Below are positions 16,509 through 26,563 of a DNA stretch of 64,000 nucleotides, in pieces. Positions within the stretch are counted from its first letter, which is position 1; each line of letters begins with the position of its first letter. This DNA is from Marinomonas gallaica (GTDB taxonomy: Bacteria; Pseudomonadota; Gammaproteobacteria; Pseudomonadales; Marinomonadaceae), in the NCBI RefSeq assembly GCF_001639745.1, contig NZ_LTAX01000011.1, positions 1 to 64,000 on the forward strand, read 5' to 3'. The notes under the pieces are model-generated. The model was not told the DNA's origin, made no database searches, and worked only from the letters and a program-made list of their open reading frames with translations. The position numbers and the translations under genes were made by a program.

Positions 16509-17834
16509 TTGTTATTTTCTGAGTTTGATTTAGATAGCCGATTAATAAACTCTTTTAGTCACTTTGGCTATGAGCACGCCACAGAAATTCAAGCGCGTGC
16601 AATTCCAGAGGCGATGACGGGTAAAGACTTGTTGGCATCATCGAAGACTGGCTCAGGTAAAACACTGGCTTACCTGTTACCTGCAATTCAGCGATTATAT
16701 ACGCGTCGAGCACTGGTTAACCGTGATCCGCGAGTGTTGATTCTTGTGCCAACGCGTGAGTTAGCAAAACAGGTGTTTGCTACCTTGCGCACTTTAATCG
16801 CAGGCACTCGTTACAGCTCAATCTTGGTGTTGGGTGGTGAAAACTTTAACGACCAGCACAAAAACTTTCAAAAAGACCCTCATTTTGTGGTCGCTACGCC
16901 GGGCCGTATGGCCGACCATCTAAAGCAGCGCAATGTCTTTTTAGAAGGTTTGGAAATGCTTATTTTAGATGAAGCGGATCGTATGCTAGACCTTGGCTTT
17001 GCCGCAGATCTTCGTGCGATTAATAACGCTGCTAACCATCGTCGTCGTCAGACTTTGTTTTTCTCTGCCACATTGGAAGACACTGAAGTAAATGAAATGG
17101 CTCAAGAGTTACTACGCGAGCCTGTTCGTGTGGCGGTTGGACATGGTCAAGATGAGCATTTAGACATTAAACAGCATGTTTACTTGTGTGATCACCTAGA
17201 TCATAAGCAGGCCTTGCTGCATCACTTTTTTGATACTCTGACTATAAAACAAGCGATCGTGTTTACTGCAACCAAGCAAGATACCGTCCGTTTAGCGGAG
17301 CTTTTGAGCACGTGGGGTTTGACAACGGGCAGCTTAAACGGCGATATGAGCCAAAGTGGTCGTTCTAAAGTGATGGACGATTTTTCCCGTGGCAAGTTTA
17401 ATGTCTTAGTCAGTACCGATTTAGCGTCGCGTGGCCTAGATATTGCTAGTGTTTCTCATGTGTTTAACTTCGATATACCAAAGCCTGCAGAAGAATTTGT
17501 GCATCGAACAGGGCGAACAGGGCGAGCAGGCTTTAAGGGAGATGCGATTTCTCTAGTCGGCCCCAAAGACTGGTTTAACTTTAAAGAAGTAGAAGAGTAC
17601 TTGAAGCGTACGTTGCCAACGTCGACGATAGAAGGGTTGGAGCCAACGTTTACGGGTATTACGCAAAAGCGCGCACCTCAGAAAGATGCTAAACCGAAAG
17701 CTTCCATTAAGAAAAAAGCACCGAAAACCCAGAAGAAGCCGACGTCTCGTAAGAAAGCTGTGTTTCATGAGAACGATCAGCAAGGCTTTGAACCGTTTCG
17801 TTTACCTAAAAAACAAATGGATCAAGATGGTTGA
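16509..17834 (+). CDS. DEAD-box RNA helicase, SrmB-like
   Basis: An ATP-dependent RNA helicase of about 441 residues. In order: Q-motif ATEIQARAIP, Walker A SSKTGSGKT, PTRELAKQV, TPGRMADHL, DEADRMLDLGF, SAT, then STDLASRGLDI and HRTGRTGRAG. The C-terminal tail is Lys/Pro-rich (KPKASIKKKAPKTQKKP in part), as in SrmB or RhlE rather than DbpA. A TTG start at 16509 is proposed: AAGG lies 8 bases before it. A longer frame from 16437 would put its start upstream of the TATAAT element and encode an atypical N-terminus. The ribosome-assembly role is inferred from family. Confidence 0.82.
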   Translation: MLFSEFDLDSRLINSFSHFGYEHATEIQARAIPEAMTGKDLLASSKTGSGKTLAYLLPAIQRLYTRRALVNRDPRVLILVPTRELAKQVFATLRTLIAGTRYSSILVLGGENFNDQHKNFQKDPHFVVATPGRMADHLKQRNVFLEGLEMLILDEADRMLDLGFAADLRAINNAANHRRRQTLFFSATLEDTEVNEMAQELLREPVRVAVGHGQDEHLDIKQHVYLCDHLDHKQALLHHFFDTLTIKQAIVFTATKQDTVRLAELLSTWGLTTGSLNGDMSQSGRSKVMDDFSRGKFNVLVSTDLASRGLDIASVSHVFNFDIPKPAEEFVHRTGRTGRAGFKGDAISLVGPKDWFNFKEVEEYLKRTLPTSTIEGLEPTFTGITQKRAPQKDAKPKASIKKKAPKTQKKPTSRKKAVFHENDQQGFEPFRLPKKQMDQDG

Positions 17835-17893
17835 TGGTATTTAAACGCTTGTTTTAGCCCCTTTGTATTTATCTGGGTCTTATAAAATTCGGA

Positions 17894-18790
17894 GTGTCAG
17901 CTATTAACAGATTACCGCCTTTAAACTCGCTAAAATGCTTTGAGTCCGCAGCTCGTCATGGAAGTTTCAACAAGGCGGCGCAAGAGCTTAATGTCACGCC
18001 TTCAGCAATCAGCCATCAAATTAAAGGCTTAGAAGGTTTTCTAGGCATTGAATTGTTTCGTCGCACAAAGCGCAAGGTGGTGTTGACCGAAGCGGGCGAA
18101 AGCTACATTAAACCGATTAAGAAGATCTTCCAGCAGCTTGAGCAGGCGACGGCTGACCTGAAAAGTGCTCAACATGCTGGCTCACTGAAGCTTGCTGTTG
18201 CACCCTCTTTTCTCACACGTTGGCTAATGCCACGCATGGAGCGGTTTCAAAATCGTTATCCTGACATTGAAATCGAAATTCGTTCCTCCATGGGTTTGAT
18301 TGATTTCTCATTGGGTGAGATTGATATGGCGGTTTACTTTGGTAATGGTGAATGGGATGGCATAGAAGCGCACTATTTGCGGCCAATCCGGCTGGCGCCT
18401 GTGTGTTCGCCTAAGCTAATTAAGCCGAACCAACCGATCAAGGTCCCAGAAGACATGCGTTTTTACCCATTGCTGCATGTGAGCAAACGTGGCGACGAGT
18501 GGAATGATTGGCTGCAGCAAAATGGTCTAGATCCGAAAGTATTTCGTCGTGGCTTGATGTTTTCAAGTGGCTCGTTAACCGCAGGTGCAGCAGCGCAAGG
18601 GTTAGGCATTGCTTTAGCAGACATTAGCTTGGTCATGCCGGAAGTGGATTCTGGGCAGTTGCAGGTGTTATTTGATAAACATTTAGAGACGAATCGCTCT
18701 TTTTACTTAGTGTTTGAAAAGAATCGCGCATTAAGCCCAGCCATGGTCGCGTTTAAAGAATGGATTATCGAAGAAATGAATGCAGGCTGA
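17894..18790 (+). CDS. LysR-family transcriptional regulator, GcvA-like
   Basis: 298 residues. The N-terminal winged helix-turn-helix (RLPPLNSLKCFESAARHGSF, then AAQELNVTPSAISHQIKGLE) and a periplasmic-binding-like effector domain place it in the GcvA/AmpR branch of LysR regulators. Target genes are unknown: there is no divergent neighbour, which is unusual for LysR, and the upstream helicase and downstream ppnP are co-directional. The start is uncertain. The GTG at 17894 overlaps the only Shine-Dalgarno-like GGAG, which would fit an ATT three codons later instead. Confidence 0.85.
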   Translation: MSAINRLPPLNSLKCFESAARHGSFNKAAQELNVTPSAISHQIKGLEGFLGIELFRRTKRKVVLTEAGESYIKPIKKIFQQLEQATADLKSAQHAGSLKLAVAPSFLTRWLMPRMERFQNRYPDIEIEIRSSMGLIDFSLGEIDMAVYFGNGEWDGIEAHYLRPIRLAPVCSPKLIKPNQPIKVPEDMRFYPLLHVSKRGDEWNDWLQQNGLDPKVFRRGLMFSSGSLTAGAAAQGLGIALADISLVMPEVDSGQLQVLFDKHLETNRSFYLVFEKNRALSPAMVAFKEWIIEEMNAG

Positions 18791-18852
18791 TGTAGTCAGC
18801 CATTTTAAAGTGGGCTAGCAAGCTAGCCATGTTTGATCACAGTGAGTGTTTT

Positions 18853-19137
18853 ATGTCTCTACAAGTAAATAGCTATTTTGATGATGCGGTGAAATCGATT
18901 GCGTTAGAAAACGCAGAAGGCACGTCTACCGTTGGTGTAATGAACATTGGTGAATACGAGTTTGGTACTTCTCAACGCGAATACATGAGTGTTGTTTCTG
19001 GTTCCTTAACGGTCCTTTTGCCGGATGCGACTGAGTGGAAGACGTATGCTAAAGGTGAAACTTTCATTGTTGAAGCTAACCAAAAATTCGGCGTTAAAGT
19101 AGCAGAAGTTACCGCTTACTTATGCCGTTACGAGTGA
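18853..19137 (+). CDS. ppnP: Pyrimidine/purine nucleoside phosphorylase PpnP
   Basis: A small cupin-fold enzyme of 94 residues, the same length as E. coli PpnP (formerly YaiE, DUF1255), which splits nucleosides with phosphate. [20 protein letters not shown], the [23 protein letters not shown] region (read in parts) and [14 protein letters not shown] match the family. The ATG at 18853 is chosen over an upstream one at 18829 by length and by the conserved start. Ends before a strong terminator. Confidence 0.88.
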   Translation: MSLQVNSYFDDAVKSIALENAEGTSTVGVMNIGEYEFGTSQREYMSVVSGSLTVLLPDATEWKTYAKGETFIVEANQKFGVKVAEVTAYLCRYE

Positions 19138-19159
19138 TCTTTAAGCAATTCTAAGCATT

Positions 19160-19195
19160 AAAAAAGAGGCCCATTATCATGGGCCTCTTTTTTTT
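19160..19195. terminator. Bidirectional terminator between ppnP and mltD
   Basis: A 15-bp stem A6GAGGCCCAT...ATGGGCCTCT8 with a 4-base loop, between two convergent genes, with A and T runs at both ends. Confidence 0.92.
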
Positions 19196-19210
19196 GTCAT
19201 CGAAAAGGTT

Positions 19211-20869
19211 TTAGCCACCGACTACGTTTACCAGTAAGGTTACCTTATCACCTGGTTGAACGTATTTCTGACCACCCACTTTCGGGTTCCATTTACGGAT
19301 ATCACCCACGCTCACCTTAAACTTATTTGCCACAACGGCTAATGAGTCACCAGAGCGAATGGTATAAATCACGCGTTTTACGACAGAACGAGCGCCGCGC
19401 TGGCTCGTTTTGCCCGCTTCAGGTTTCATCCAGACGGCGAGTTTTTTGCCTGGGATAAGAGGGTCGCCAAGTCCCATACTGTTCCAGCGTGCCAGCGTTT
19501 TTGTATCGGTATTATACTTTTGTGCAATACTCCACAGGCTGTCTCCACTCTCAACGGTGTAGTTGACCTTGACGCGGTTAGAGCTTGGCGCACGAGACTG
19601 CTTTGACAGTAAGCGTTGATGGGAGCTTAATGTATAGCTGGCGGCGCTTTTGCCTGCTACAGGAATCATAAGTTGCTGCCCAACACGAATCAAAGATGTA
19701 TCAATTTTATTGATGTCCTTTAAAACGTCCACAGTCGTATTGTGACTACGGGCTACGCCGCCTAAGTTGTCGCCTGCTTGGACGGTATAACGAATCCATG
19801 TGACACGCTCTTTTGGCGGTAGTTTCGCCAATTTGGTACGGAAGGCATCTGCGGAATCAATGGGTACCAATAGCTTATGGGGCCCATCTGGTGAAGTTGC
19901 CCACTGGTTAAAGGCTGGGTTCAGCAAATAAATTTCATCGATACTTACGCCTGCCATGTCAGCCGCTTGAGCAAGGTCGATTTGGCCGCCAATATTCACT
20001 TCATCAAAGTAAGGTTCATTAGCAATAAAATGTGTCTTATAGTCGTAAGCATCAGGGTCTTTCATGATTTTAGCTAATGCCAGTAGCTTGGGCACGTAAG
20101 CACGTGTTTCCGCTGGCAAATCTAGATTCCAAAAGTCCGTCGGTTTACCGGCTTTCTTGTTGCGGCGAATCGCGCGCATGACGGTGCCTTCACCTGAGTT
20201 GTATGACGCCAGTGCATGCAACCAGTCACCATCAAACATCTTGTTTAGGCGAGTTAAGTAAGCAACGGCCGCTTGAGTAGACAGTTGAATATCACGTCGG
20301 CCATCTAACCACCAAGTCTGCTCTAGGCCGTAGATATGGCCGGTTGATGGGATAAATTGCCACGGGCCGGAGGCGCGTCCATGGCTGTAGCCAAATGGGT
20401 CGAAGCCACTTTCGACAATAGGCAATAAGGCAATTTCAAGCGGGATGCCAGCTTCTTCTAACTGCTCAACAATGTAGAACATGTAGCGTTCACCACGCTT
20501 AGACACGCGATCTAAGTAGGATTTGTGTGTACTGTACCAGCGTAGTTGCGATTTCAGGCGTGGCTGATCAACGTCTAGGTTAAGTTGGTAACCTGAGCGT
20601 ATGCGATCCCATATATCTTCTGGCGGTAAATTGGCATCGATATCAACTTGGTTGTCGATGACTTTGGCAATTTTTGCGTCGTCCGAGCGAACAGGTTTGA
20701 CCGTATCGATGAAGTCGATTTCGTTTGCATCGGCTTCTGGGGCACCAATGGCCTTATTCTCAGCATCGATGTCGGCAATATCCGCAGGTGTATGGGTCAA
20801 GGATTGACAGCCCGTTAGGATACTGCCCGCCATAAGGGCGATGAGTATGTTTTTAGTCATTCTGCTCAC
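19211..20869 (-). CDS. mltD: Membrane-bound lytic murein transglycosylase D
   Basis: Cleaves peptidoglycan glycan strands with 1,6-anhydro product formation. 552 residues. A lipoprotein signal ends at LTGC (C21), so it is probably an outer-membrane lipoprotein. The SLT domain (about 110-280) carries the catalytic Glu in LPIVESGFDP (E153) followed by SHGRASGPWQFIPSTG and ASYNSGEGTV. Three LysM repeats follow (about 365-410, 435-480, 500-545; for example YTVQAGDNLGGVA, YTVESGDSLWSIA, YTIRSGDSLAVVA). E. coli MltD has two, so one extra is present. It is 49 bases downstream of gloB on the same strand, the same order as in E. coli. Confidence 0.93.
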   Translation of the reverse strand: MSRMTKNILIALMAGSILTGCQSLTHTPADIADIDAENKAIGAPEADANEIDFIDTVKPVRSDDAKIAKVIDNQVDIDANLPPEDIWDRIRSGYQLNLDVDQPRLKSQLRWYSTHKSYLDRVSKRGERYMFYIVEQLEEAGIPLEIALLPIVESGFDPFGYSHGRASGPWQFIPSTGHIYGLEQTWWLDGRRDIQLSTQAAVAYLTRLNKMFDGDWLHALASYNSGEGTVMRAIRRNKKAGKPTDFWNLDLPAETRAYVPKLLALAKIMKDPDAYDYKTHFIANEPYFDEVNIGGQIDLAQAADMAGVSIDEIYLLNPAFNQWATSPDGPHKLLVPIDSADAFRTKLAKLPPKERVTWIRYTVQAGDNLGGVARSHNTTVDVLKDINKIDTSLIRVGQQLMIPVAGKSAASYTLSSHQRLLSKQSRAPSSNRVKVNYTVESGDSLWSIAQKYNTDTKTLARWNSMGLGDPLIPGKKLAVWMKPEAGKTSQRGARSVVKRVIYTIRSGDSLAVVANKFKVSVGDIRKWNPKVGGQKYVQPGDKVTLLVNVVGG

Positions 20870-20918
20870 ATTTTATATAAATTTGCCTGCATTCTAATGA
20901 TTGGCTTTTAGAGATCAA

Positions 20919-21698
20919 CTAAAAGCCGTCTTTGGCGCGTCGAATCTGTGCAAAACCATTGATCAAATCCTGTGCAGGGTCTTCGTTGAGTAGATGCGCA
21001 GCTCCAGCGACTACTTGTTGCCAATCGAAGCGCATAAACGGATTTGTTTGCGCTTCCAAGGCGATGGTTGTTGGCAGGGTTGGGATATCTTTTGCCCGTA
21101 AGGCTTCTGCCTCATGATTGGCATTCACCAGTGCCGTGTTGTTTGGGTCGATGGCCAGTGCAAAACGGTAGTTAGCAAGAGTGTATTCGTGGGTGCCGTA
21201 AACTTGTGTGGCGTGTGGTAGCGCTCGTAAACGAGTCATTGCGTTCAGCATTTGCGCTGGACTGCCTTCAAATAAGCGACCACAGCCACCGCGAAATAGC
21301 GTATCACCACATAGTAACTGTGGTGCTTGTTGTTCTGGCTCAGCAAAATAGCAGATATGATCTAGTGTATGACCTGGGGTTTCTAATACGAGAAACTCTT
21401 GGTGATGAACGGTTACGCTTTCACCTTGTCTTAATGGATGCGTAACAAGAGTAGGCGATAACGATTCAGGGCCATAAGTAGGGCAGTTGAATTCTTTCTT
21501 AAGTGTCTCAACACCACCGGTATGATCTTTGTGGTGGTGGGTAATTAGGATCCCTGCCAGTGTCAGATGTTCTGCTTTGCAGTAGTCGAGCACAACTTGA
21601 GCGTCGCCGGGATCAACAGCCCATATGGTCTTTCGCGTAGCGTCTTTAGTGATCCAGATGTAGTTGTCATTAAATGCGGGTAACGGAAAAAATGTCAT
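20919..21698 (-). CDS. gloB: Hydroxyacylglutathione hydrolase (glyoxalase II)
   Basis: Hydrolyses S-D-lactoylglutathione to D-lactate and glutathione, the second step of methylglyoxal detoxification. A 259-residue metallo-beta-lactamase fold protein with the metal motif THHHKDH (H54, H56, D58, H59), GHTLDHICYF and the C-terminal NPFMRF typical of GloB. Upstream of mltD; divergent from the yafS-like gene with an 84-bp spacer, the order conserved with E. coli. Confidence 0.93.
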   Translation of the reverse strand: MTFFPLPAFNDNYIWITKDATRKTIWAVDPGDAQVVLDYCKAEHLTLAGILITHHHKDHTGGVETLKKEFNCPTYGPESLSPTLVTHPLRQGESVTVHHQEFLVLETPGHTLDHICYFAEPEQQAPQLLCGDTLFRGGCGRLFEGSPAQMLNAMTRLRALPHATQVYGTHEYTLANYRFALAIDPNNTALVNANHEAEALRAKDIPTLPTTIALEAQTNPFMRFDWQQVVAGAAHLLNEDPAQDLINGFAQIRRAKDGF

Positions 21699-21782
21699 AT
21701 GGCCAACGTGTATGTTTAAATATTAATGAATGGGCTACGGCTCATTTTGGTTTTGCAGCCCCGTAACGAAAGAGAGCATTGT

Positions 21783-22520
21783 ATGTTGGATAACCAATCA
21801 AGACAATTATTCCAAGATTGGTATGACACTGAATTAGGACAGCGGCTTTTAAACGAAGAGCATGATTTCGTTGAGCGTGAGCTGGATAACATGGTGGGTT
21901 ACTATCTGGTGCAGCAATCTCCGTTAAAACAGCTCACGTTTCATAACCATCGTATGCGAGAAAATATTTGCTTGTCGCCTGTGCTTGAGCTTGGCGCGAG
22001 TCAATCTACGGTGGTGGCAAATATGAGCGAACTGCCTTTGGAGTCTGACGGTATTGATGCCATAGTGTTGCATCATACGTTGGATTTATCCGAAAACCCT
22101 CATCGTGATTTGTACGAAGTAGCGCGTACATTATTGCCAAGCGGTAAATTGATTATTATTGGGTTTAATCCATTTAGTTTCTGGGGGATTCGTCGGGCAT
22201 TTTCTAAGCGTATGCGTGCGCCATGGTCCGCCAGTTTTATCTCCCATCGCCGTTTAGACGATTGGTTGAAGGTAGCAGGATTAACCCTCGAAAAAGTTGA
22301 GTTTATTGATTACGATATGCCGTTTAAATCCAGTAAATGGCGTCAACGTATGGGCTGGTTAGGGAATTCGCTCAAAGCACTGAAATTGCCCATGGGCAGT
22401 GTCTACATTATGACCGCCACTAAGCAAACTCGTCGCTATATTCCTCTTAAACCGCGTTGGAAAGCGACCAAAGTTCGTGTTCCGCCATTGACTAAACCGA
22501 CCATCAAAGAGATTAAGTAA
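21783..22520 (+). CDS. Class I SAM-dependent methyltransferase, YafS-like
   Basis: 245 residues. The SAM-binding region begins around [15 protein letters not shown] (about 70) and continues to [16 protein letters not shown] and [15 protein letters not shown]. Between gloB and rnhA this is the position of yafS in enterobacteria, and NPFSxWGxRR is shared. Substrate unknown. The ATG at 21783 is preferred over an earlier one at 21726 because AGAGAG precedes it and the extension is unlike family starts. Only 4 bases separate it from rnhA, so they are one operon. Confidence 0.8.
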   Translation: MLDNQSRQLFQDWYDTELGQRLLNEEHDFVERELDNMVGYYLVQQSPLKQLTFHNHRMRENICLSPVLELGASQSTVVANMSELPLESDGIDAIVLHHTLDLSENPHRDLYEVARTLLPSGKLIIIGFNPFSFWGIRRAFSKRMRAPWSASFISHRRLDDWLKVAGLTLEKVEFIDYDMPFKSSKWRQRMGWLGNSLKALKLPMGSVYIMTATKQTRRYIPLKPRWKATKVRVPPLTKPTIKEIK

Positions 22521-22524
22521 TTTA

Positions 22525-22968
22525 ATGAAAGAAGTAACGCTTTACACCGACGGTGCATGTAAAGGCAATCCCGGCATTGGCGGATGGGGTGCATGGTTAA
22601 CATTCGGTGCCCATGAAAAGCGATTGTGTGGTGGTGAACATGATACAACCAATAATCGTATGGAGTTGCTGGGGGCAATTGAAGGCTTAAAAGCGTTAAG
22701 AGAACCATGTCAGGTAGATTTATATACAGACTCTTCTTATGTTCAGAAAGGTATCACGGAATGGCTGGCTGGCTGGAAGCGTAAAGGCTGGAAAACGGCA
22801 TCGAAGCAGCCGGTAAAGAATCAAGATCTATGGAAGCAACTTGATGAGATGTGCCAAAAGCATCAAGTGGCATGGCACTGGGTAAAAGGCCATGCTGGTA
22901 TCGAAGGTAATGAGATTGCGGATGAATTGGCCAACCAAGGCATTGATGAATTGAGGGCAAAATCGTGA
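22525..22968 (+). CDS. rnhA: Ribonuclease HI
   Basis: Degrades the RNA strand of RNA-DNA hybrids, removing R-loops and primers. 147 residues with the four catalytic acids at D9 ([12 protein letters not shown]), E47 ([12 protein letters not shown]), D69 (LYTDSSYV) and D133 (EIADELA). The conserved His region [10 protein letters not shown] is also present. Overlaps dnaQ by 4 bases (GTGA), the expected translational coupling. Confidence 0.95.
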   Translation: MKEVTLYTDGACKGNPGIGGWGAWLTFGAHEKRLCGGEHDTTNNRMELLGAIEGLKALREPCQVDLYTDSSYVQKGITEWLAGWKRKGWKTASKQPVKNQDLWKQLDEMCQKHQVAWHWVKGHAGIEGNEIADELANQGIDELRAKS

Positions 22969-23696
22969 GACAAGTGGTACTGGATACCGAGACAACAGGT
23001 ATCGACCCTAAGCAAGGTCATCGCATTATCGAGATTGGTTGTGTTGAAATGGTGGGGCGCAAGCTTACAAAACATCACTTCCATGTCTATATCAACCCTG
23101 AGCGTGAAGTCGAAGAAGAAGCTTTCAATGTTCATGGAATCAGTAATGAATTTCTACAAGATAAGCCTAAGTTTGCGGACGTCGCACAAGCGTTTTTCGA
23201 TTTTATAAAAGGTGCTGAGCTAGTCATCCATAATGCACCGTTTGACGTTGGTCACATAGATAATGAGTTCTCGAAGCTGGGTGGTTTCCCTAAAGTTGCT
23301 GATGTCTGTAAGGTTTTCGACAGCTTGGTTTATGCGCGACGCAAGCACCCAGGTCAGAAAAACAATCTAGACGCCTTATGTAAGCGTTATGGTATCGACA
23401 ACTCTCATCGAGAGCTGCACGGCGCCTTGCTCGACTCGGAAATCTTAGCCGACGTTTATTTGCTAATGACCGGTGGTCAAATCACGATTGGCGGTTTTGG
23501 AGGGGATGGTGACGAAGGTGAAGAAGCTCGATTGGCTGTTCGTCGATTGTCTTCTGATCGCCCGAAGCTGAAGGTGATTAAAGCCAGTGAATCGGAACTT
23601 GAGTCACATAACGAAAGACTGGATCTGATTGATAAGAAATCTGGTTTGTCATTATGGCGTAAGCTTGAAAACCCTGCTTTGGAGCAGAGCGAATAA
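22965..23696 (+). CDS. dnaQ: DNA polymerase III epsilon subunit (3'-5' proofreading)
   Basis: DEDDh exonuclease of 243 residues, partner of DnaE and HolE in the replicase. Exo [10 protein letters not shown] (D7, E9), Exo [19 protein letters not shown] then [14 protein letters not shown], and Exo III with the [19 protein letters not shown] end. The C-terminal part (about 190-243) is the flexible alpha-binding tail. GTG start within the rnhA stop. Transcription ends at a terminator directly after. Confidence 0.95.
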   Translation: MRQVVLDTETTGIDPKQGHRIIEIGCVEMVGRKLTKHHFHVYINPEREVEEEAFNVHGISNEFLQDKPKFADVAQAFFDFIKGAELVIHNAPFDVGHIDNEFSKLGGFPKVADVCKVFDSLVYARRKHPGQKNNLDALCKRYGIDNSHRELHGALLDSEILADVYLLMTGGQITIGGFGGDGDEGEEARLAVRRLSSDRPKLKVIKASESELESHNERLDLIDKKSGLSLWRKLENPALEQSE

Positions 23697-23712
23697 CAGT
23701 CACATCCCTAAT

Positions 23713-23750
23713 AAAAAGGCCCAGTAGAGACATTTTACTGGGCCTTTTTA
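23713..23750. terminator. Bidirectional terminator between dnaQ and nhaB
   Basis: Stem AAAAAGGCCCAGTA paired with TACTGGGCCTTTTT around a 9-base loop, between convergent genes. Confidence 0.9.
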
Positions 23751-23761
23751 TTTGCTGTGAA

Positions 23762-25267
23762 TTACATGGCTAAGTAACTCACACAAATGCCACCAACTAC
23801 GGATAAAACAATGGTGTACGGAAGTGCCATCCACACCATTTTGCCATAGGATAGGCGCAACAGAGGCGCAATAGCAGAGGTCAGCAAGAATAAGAAGGCA
23901 GCCTGACCGTTAGGCGTTGCCACACTTGGTAGATTGGTGCCAGTGTTTACGGCGATGGCTAATAGGTCGAAATGTTCACGTGTAATTAAGCCTTCATCCA
24001 AAGCGCTTTTTATTTCGCTGATGTAGACGGTGGCGACAAAGACGTTATCACTTATCGCAGATAAAAGACCGTTTGCAATGAAGAACATTATTGGTTGCTT
24101 ATCGGTGGGGAAACTCAGTACAAAGTCGATAAACGGCTGAAATAAATGTTGGCTATGGATCACCGATACAACACTGAAAAATACGACTAATAATGCCGTG
24201 AACGGAAGCGCCTCTTCAAACGCGTGGCCAATACGATGCTCTTCGGTAATGCCATTCATGGACGTTAGTAGCACAATCACCATCAGTCCAACCAAGCCAA
24301 CTTCAGCGACATGTAAAGCCAGAGAGAGGACCAGAATAATCGCCACAAGGCCTTGCACAACCAGCTGTGCTTTGTATTTAGCCGTGCTTTTATCCGCTTC
24401 TTCGTCAGCGAAGTTCTTCAGAATATTGCGCACGTTTTCAGGAAGCTTGGCACCATAATCAAACCATTTGGTTTTTTCTAGAATAACGACAGTGAGTAGT
24501 CCTGCCACAAGTACTGGCATGGACACAGGCGCTATGCGAATAAAGAATTCAATAAAGTCCCAGCCAGCAACGTGAGCGATCAGAAGGTTTTGAGGCTCAC
24601 CTACTAGTGTACAGACGCCACCTAATGCGGTACCAACCGCACCATGCATAAGCAAGCTACGTAAAAAGGCTCTAAATTTTGCCAAGTCTTCCTGATTGAC
24701 AGGTAGCACCAACTCATCACCACTTAGGTCATGGGATTTATTGTTCGATTGGTCTGATGCAACCTTGTGGTAAACCGAGTAAAAGCCAACGCTGACACTG
24801 ATTAAAACAGCGGTCACGGTCAAGGCATCCAAAAAAGCCGACAATAAGGCTGCTGCAAAGCTGAAAACAAGAGATATCGCTACTTTTGAGCGGATTTTAA
24901 TTAGCAGTTTATTAAAAATAAACAGCAGCATATCTTTCATGAAATAAATACCAGCAACCATAAACATTAGCAGCAGGATGACTTCAATGTTGCTCTCCAC
25001 TTCATGATAAACCCCTTCACTAGTCGTTAAACCAAGCAAAACAGCTTCTATAGCCAGCAGCCCTCCTGGTTGAAGGGGATAGCATTTTAGCGCCATCGCT
25101 AAAGTGAAAATGAATTCAACAATTAATAACCAGCCCGCCACGAATGGTCCCATAGAAACCAAAACAATAGGGTTTAAGATAAGAAAAGCGATGATGGTTT
25201 GCTTATACCAGAGGGGAGATGACCCTAAAAAGTTATTGCCGAAAGCTTGAGATAGTGATGCTTTCAT
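23762..25267 (-). CDS. nhaB: Na+/H+ antiporter NhaB
   Basis: Exports Na+ in exchange for protons across the inner membrane, giving sodium and alkaline-pH tolerance. 501 residues with about 10-12 hydrophobic segments; starts with [21 protein letters not shown]-type sequence and carries [20 protein letters not shown] and [11 protein letters not shown], both strongly conserved in NhaB. GGAG 10 bases before the ATG. Fits the sodium economy set by the nqr operon 7 kb away. Divergent from sohB. Confidence 0.93.
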   Translation of the reverse strand: MKASLSQAFGNNFLGSSPLWYKQTIIAFLILNPIVLVSMGPFVAGWLLIVEFIFTLAMALKCYPLQPGGLLAIEAVLLGLTTSEGVYHEVESNIEVILLLMFMVAGIYFMKDMLLFIFNKLLIKIRSKVAISLVFSFAAALLSAFLDALTVTAVLISVSVGFYSVYHKVASDQSNNKSHDLSGDELVLPVNQEDLAKFRAFLRSLLMHGAVGTALGGVCTLVGEPQNLLIAHVAGWDFIEFFIRIAPVSMPVLVAGLLTVVILEKTKWFDYGAKLPENVRNILKNFADEEADKSTAKYKAQLVVQGLVAIILVLSLALHVAEVGLVGLMVIVLLTSMNGITEEHRIGHAFEEALPFTALLVVFFSVVSVIHSQHLFQPFIDFVLSFPTDKQPIMFFIANGLLSAISDNVFVATVYISEIKSALDEGLITREHFDLLAIAVNTGTNLPSVATPNGQAAFLFLLTSAIAPLLRLSYGKMVWMALPYTIVLSVVGGICVSYLAM

Positions 25268-25449
25268 TAACAGTGCGCTCCTTAATTATGGCCAAAGCCG
25301 TAGTTTTGAGTGCAAATACTAAGCAAATACTGTTTAAAGAGCGACATATAAAGTCAACGAACTCAAAATTAAGTATTGTGAAATGTGTAGTGGGCTCTAT
25401 TATCATTGGCCGGAAAGTAATTAATACACAGTAGTTTAGGAGTTTTGAT

Positions 25450-26478
25450 TTGGAGTTTTTAGCAGATTACGCAGGCTTTCTAATACGCCTATTAAGTATT
25501 GCGTTGATCATTCTGCTGATTTTGTCGGTTGTTGCGAGCGGCAAGAATAAACAGCGTAAGAATGGCAACCTAACAATTACTAAGCTCAATGATGGTTACC
25601 AAACCATGAAAGATGAGCTGAGTAAAAAATTGTTTGATAAAAAGATACTAAAGCAGCAGCAAAAAGCCCTTAAAAAGCAAAAGAAAGCAGAAGCTAAGTC
25701 TGCTGTGAAACAAAGTGAAGATCAGAAACGCGTTTATGTTTTAGATTTTGACGGAGACATAAAGGCCAGTGCGGTGCAGTCTCTGCGCGAAGAGATTACC
25801 GCCATTTTAAGTGTGGCAACCGAGAAAGATGAGGTGGTTGTTCGTCTTGAAAGCCCTGGTGGTGTCGTGCATGGCTATGGATTAGCCGCTTCACAGCTGC
25901 AGAGAATTCGTGATAAGGGGATTCCGTTAACTGTTAGCGTTGATAAAGTGGCGGCCAGTGGCGGTTATATGATGGCTTGTGTGGCCGATAAGATTGTTGC
26001 CGCGCCGTTTGCGATTTTGGGCTCGATTGGTGTTGTGGCGCAAGTGCCAAATATTCATCGCTTGCTTGAGCGTAATACCATTGATGTAGAGCTGCACACA
26101 GCGGGCAAGTACAAGCGTACTTTAACAATGTTGGGTGAGAATACTGATGAAGGTCGTGAGAAGTTTAAGCAAGATTTAGAAGATACACATGATTTGTTTA
26201 AGCACTTCGTGTCTAAAAATCGTCCTGTATTAGATATCGATGCCATTGCGACCGGTGAAACATGGTATGGCTCTGAAGCCATTGACAATAAACTTGCCGA
26301 CGCTGTGATGACCAGTGATGCCTATTTAGAGCAATACTATTCAGATCACGATGTGGTACAAGTGACGTATCGTGAACCTAAAGCGTTTACAGAGCGATTA
26401 GGGTTGGGTGTGTTGTCCGCGGTAGAGCAAAAAGCCACAGGATGGTTGTCTAAAGCCTTAAATCATCGAGGCTTTTAA
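25450..26478 (+). CDS. sohB: SohB family S49 inner-membrane protease
   Basis: A signal-peptide-peptidase-like serine protease. 342 residues: N-terminal membrane anchor (about 7-29), a basic coiled linker rich in Lys/Gln (about 60-92), then the S49 domain with LESPGG (134-139), catalytic Ser170 in DKVAASGGYMMA and the Lys partner in HTAGKYKRT (220-222 region). TTG start with AGGAG 7 bases upstream. Divergent from nhaB and convergent with csiV. Substrates are unknown. Confidence 0.9.
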   Translation: MEFLADYAGFLIRLLSIALIILLILSVVASGKNKQRKNGNLTITKLNDGYQTMKDELSKKLFDKKILKQQQKALKKQKKAEAKSAVKQSEDQKRVYVLDFDGDIKASAVQSLREEITAILSVATEKDEVVVRLESPGGVVHGYGLAASQLQRIRDKGIPLTVSVDKVAASGGYMMACVADKIVAAPFAILGSIGVVAQVPNIHRLLERNTIDVELHTAGKYKRTLTMLGENTDEGREKFKQDLEDTHDLFKHFVSKNRPVLDIDAIATGETWYGSEAIDNKLADAVMTSDAYLEQYYSDHDVVQVTYREPKAFTERLGLGVLSAVEQKATGWLSKALNHRGF

Positions 26479-26511
26479 GTCTTTTAAAGAGATATAAAAA
26501 ATCCCGCTCAA

Positions 26512-26559
26512 TGAACTGACCCCCAATAGTTGGATATTCCAATTACTGGGGGTCTTTTT
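26512..26559 (+). terminator. Terminator with IS3-type end resemblance
   Basis: A 16-position stem with 14 Watson-Crick matches (26518-26533 with 26539-26554), a 5-base loop and T5 afterwards, lying after sohB and before the convergent csiV stop. It starts TGAACTGACCCCCAATAGTT, which looks like the terminal repeat of IS3-family elements, and both arms carry the same ACCCCCA-TA-TTGG core in inverted orientation. Confidence 0.7.
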
Positions 26560-26563
26560 ATAT

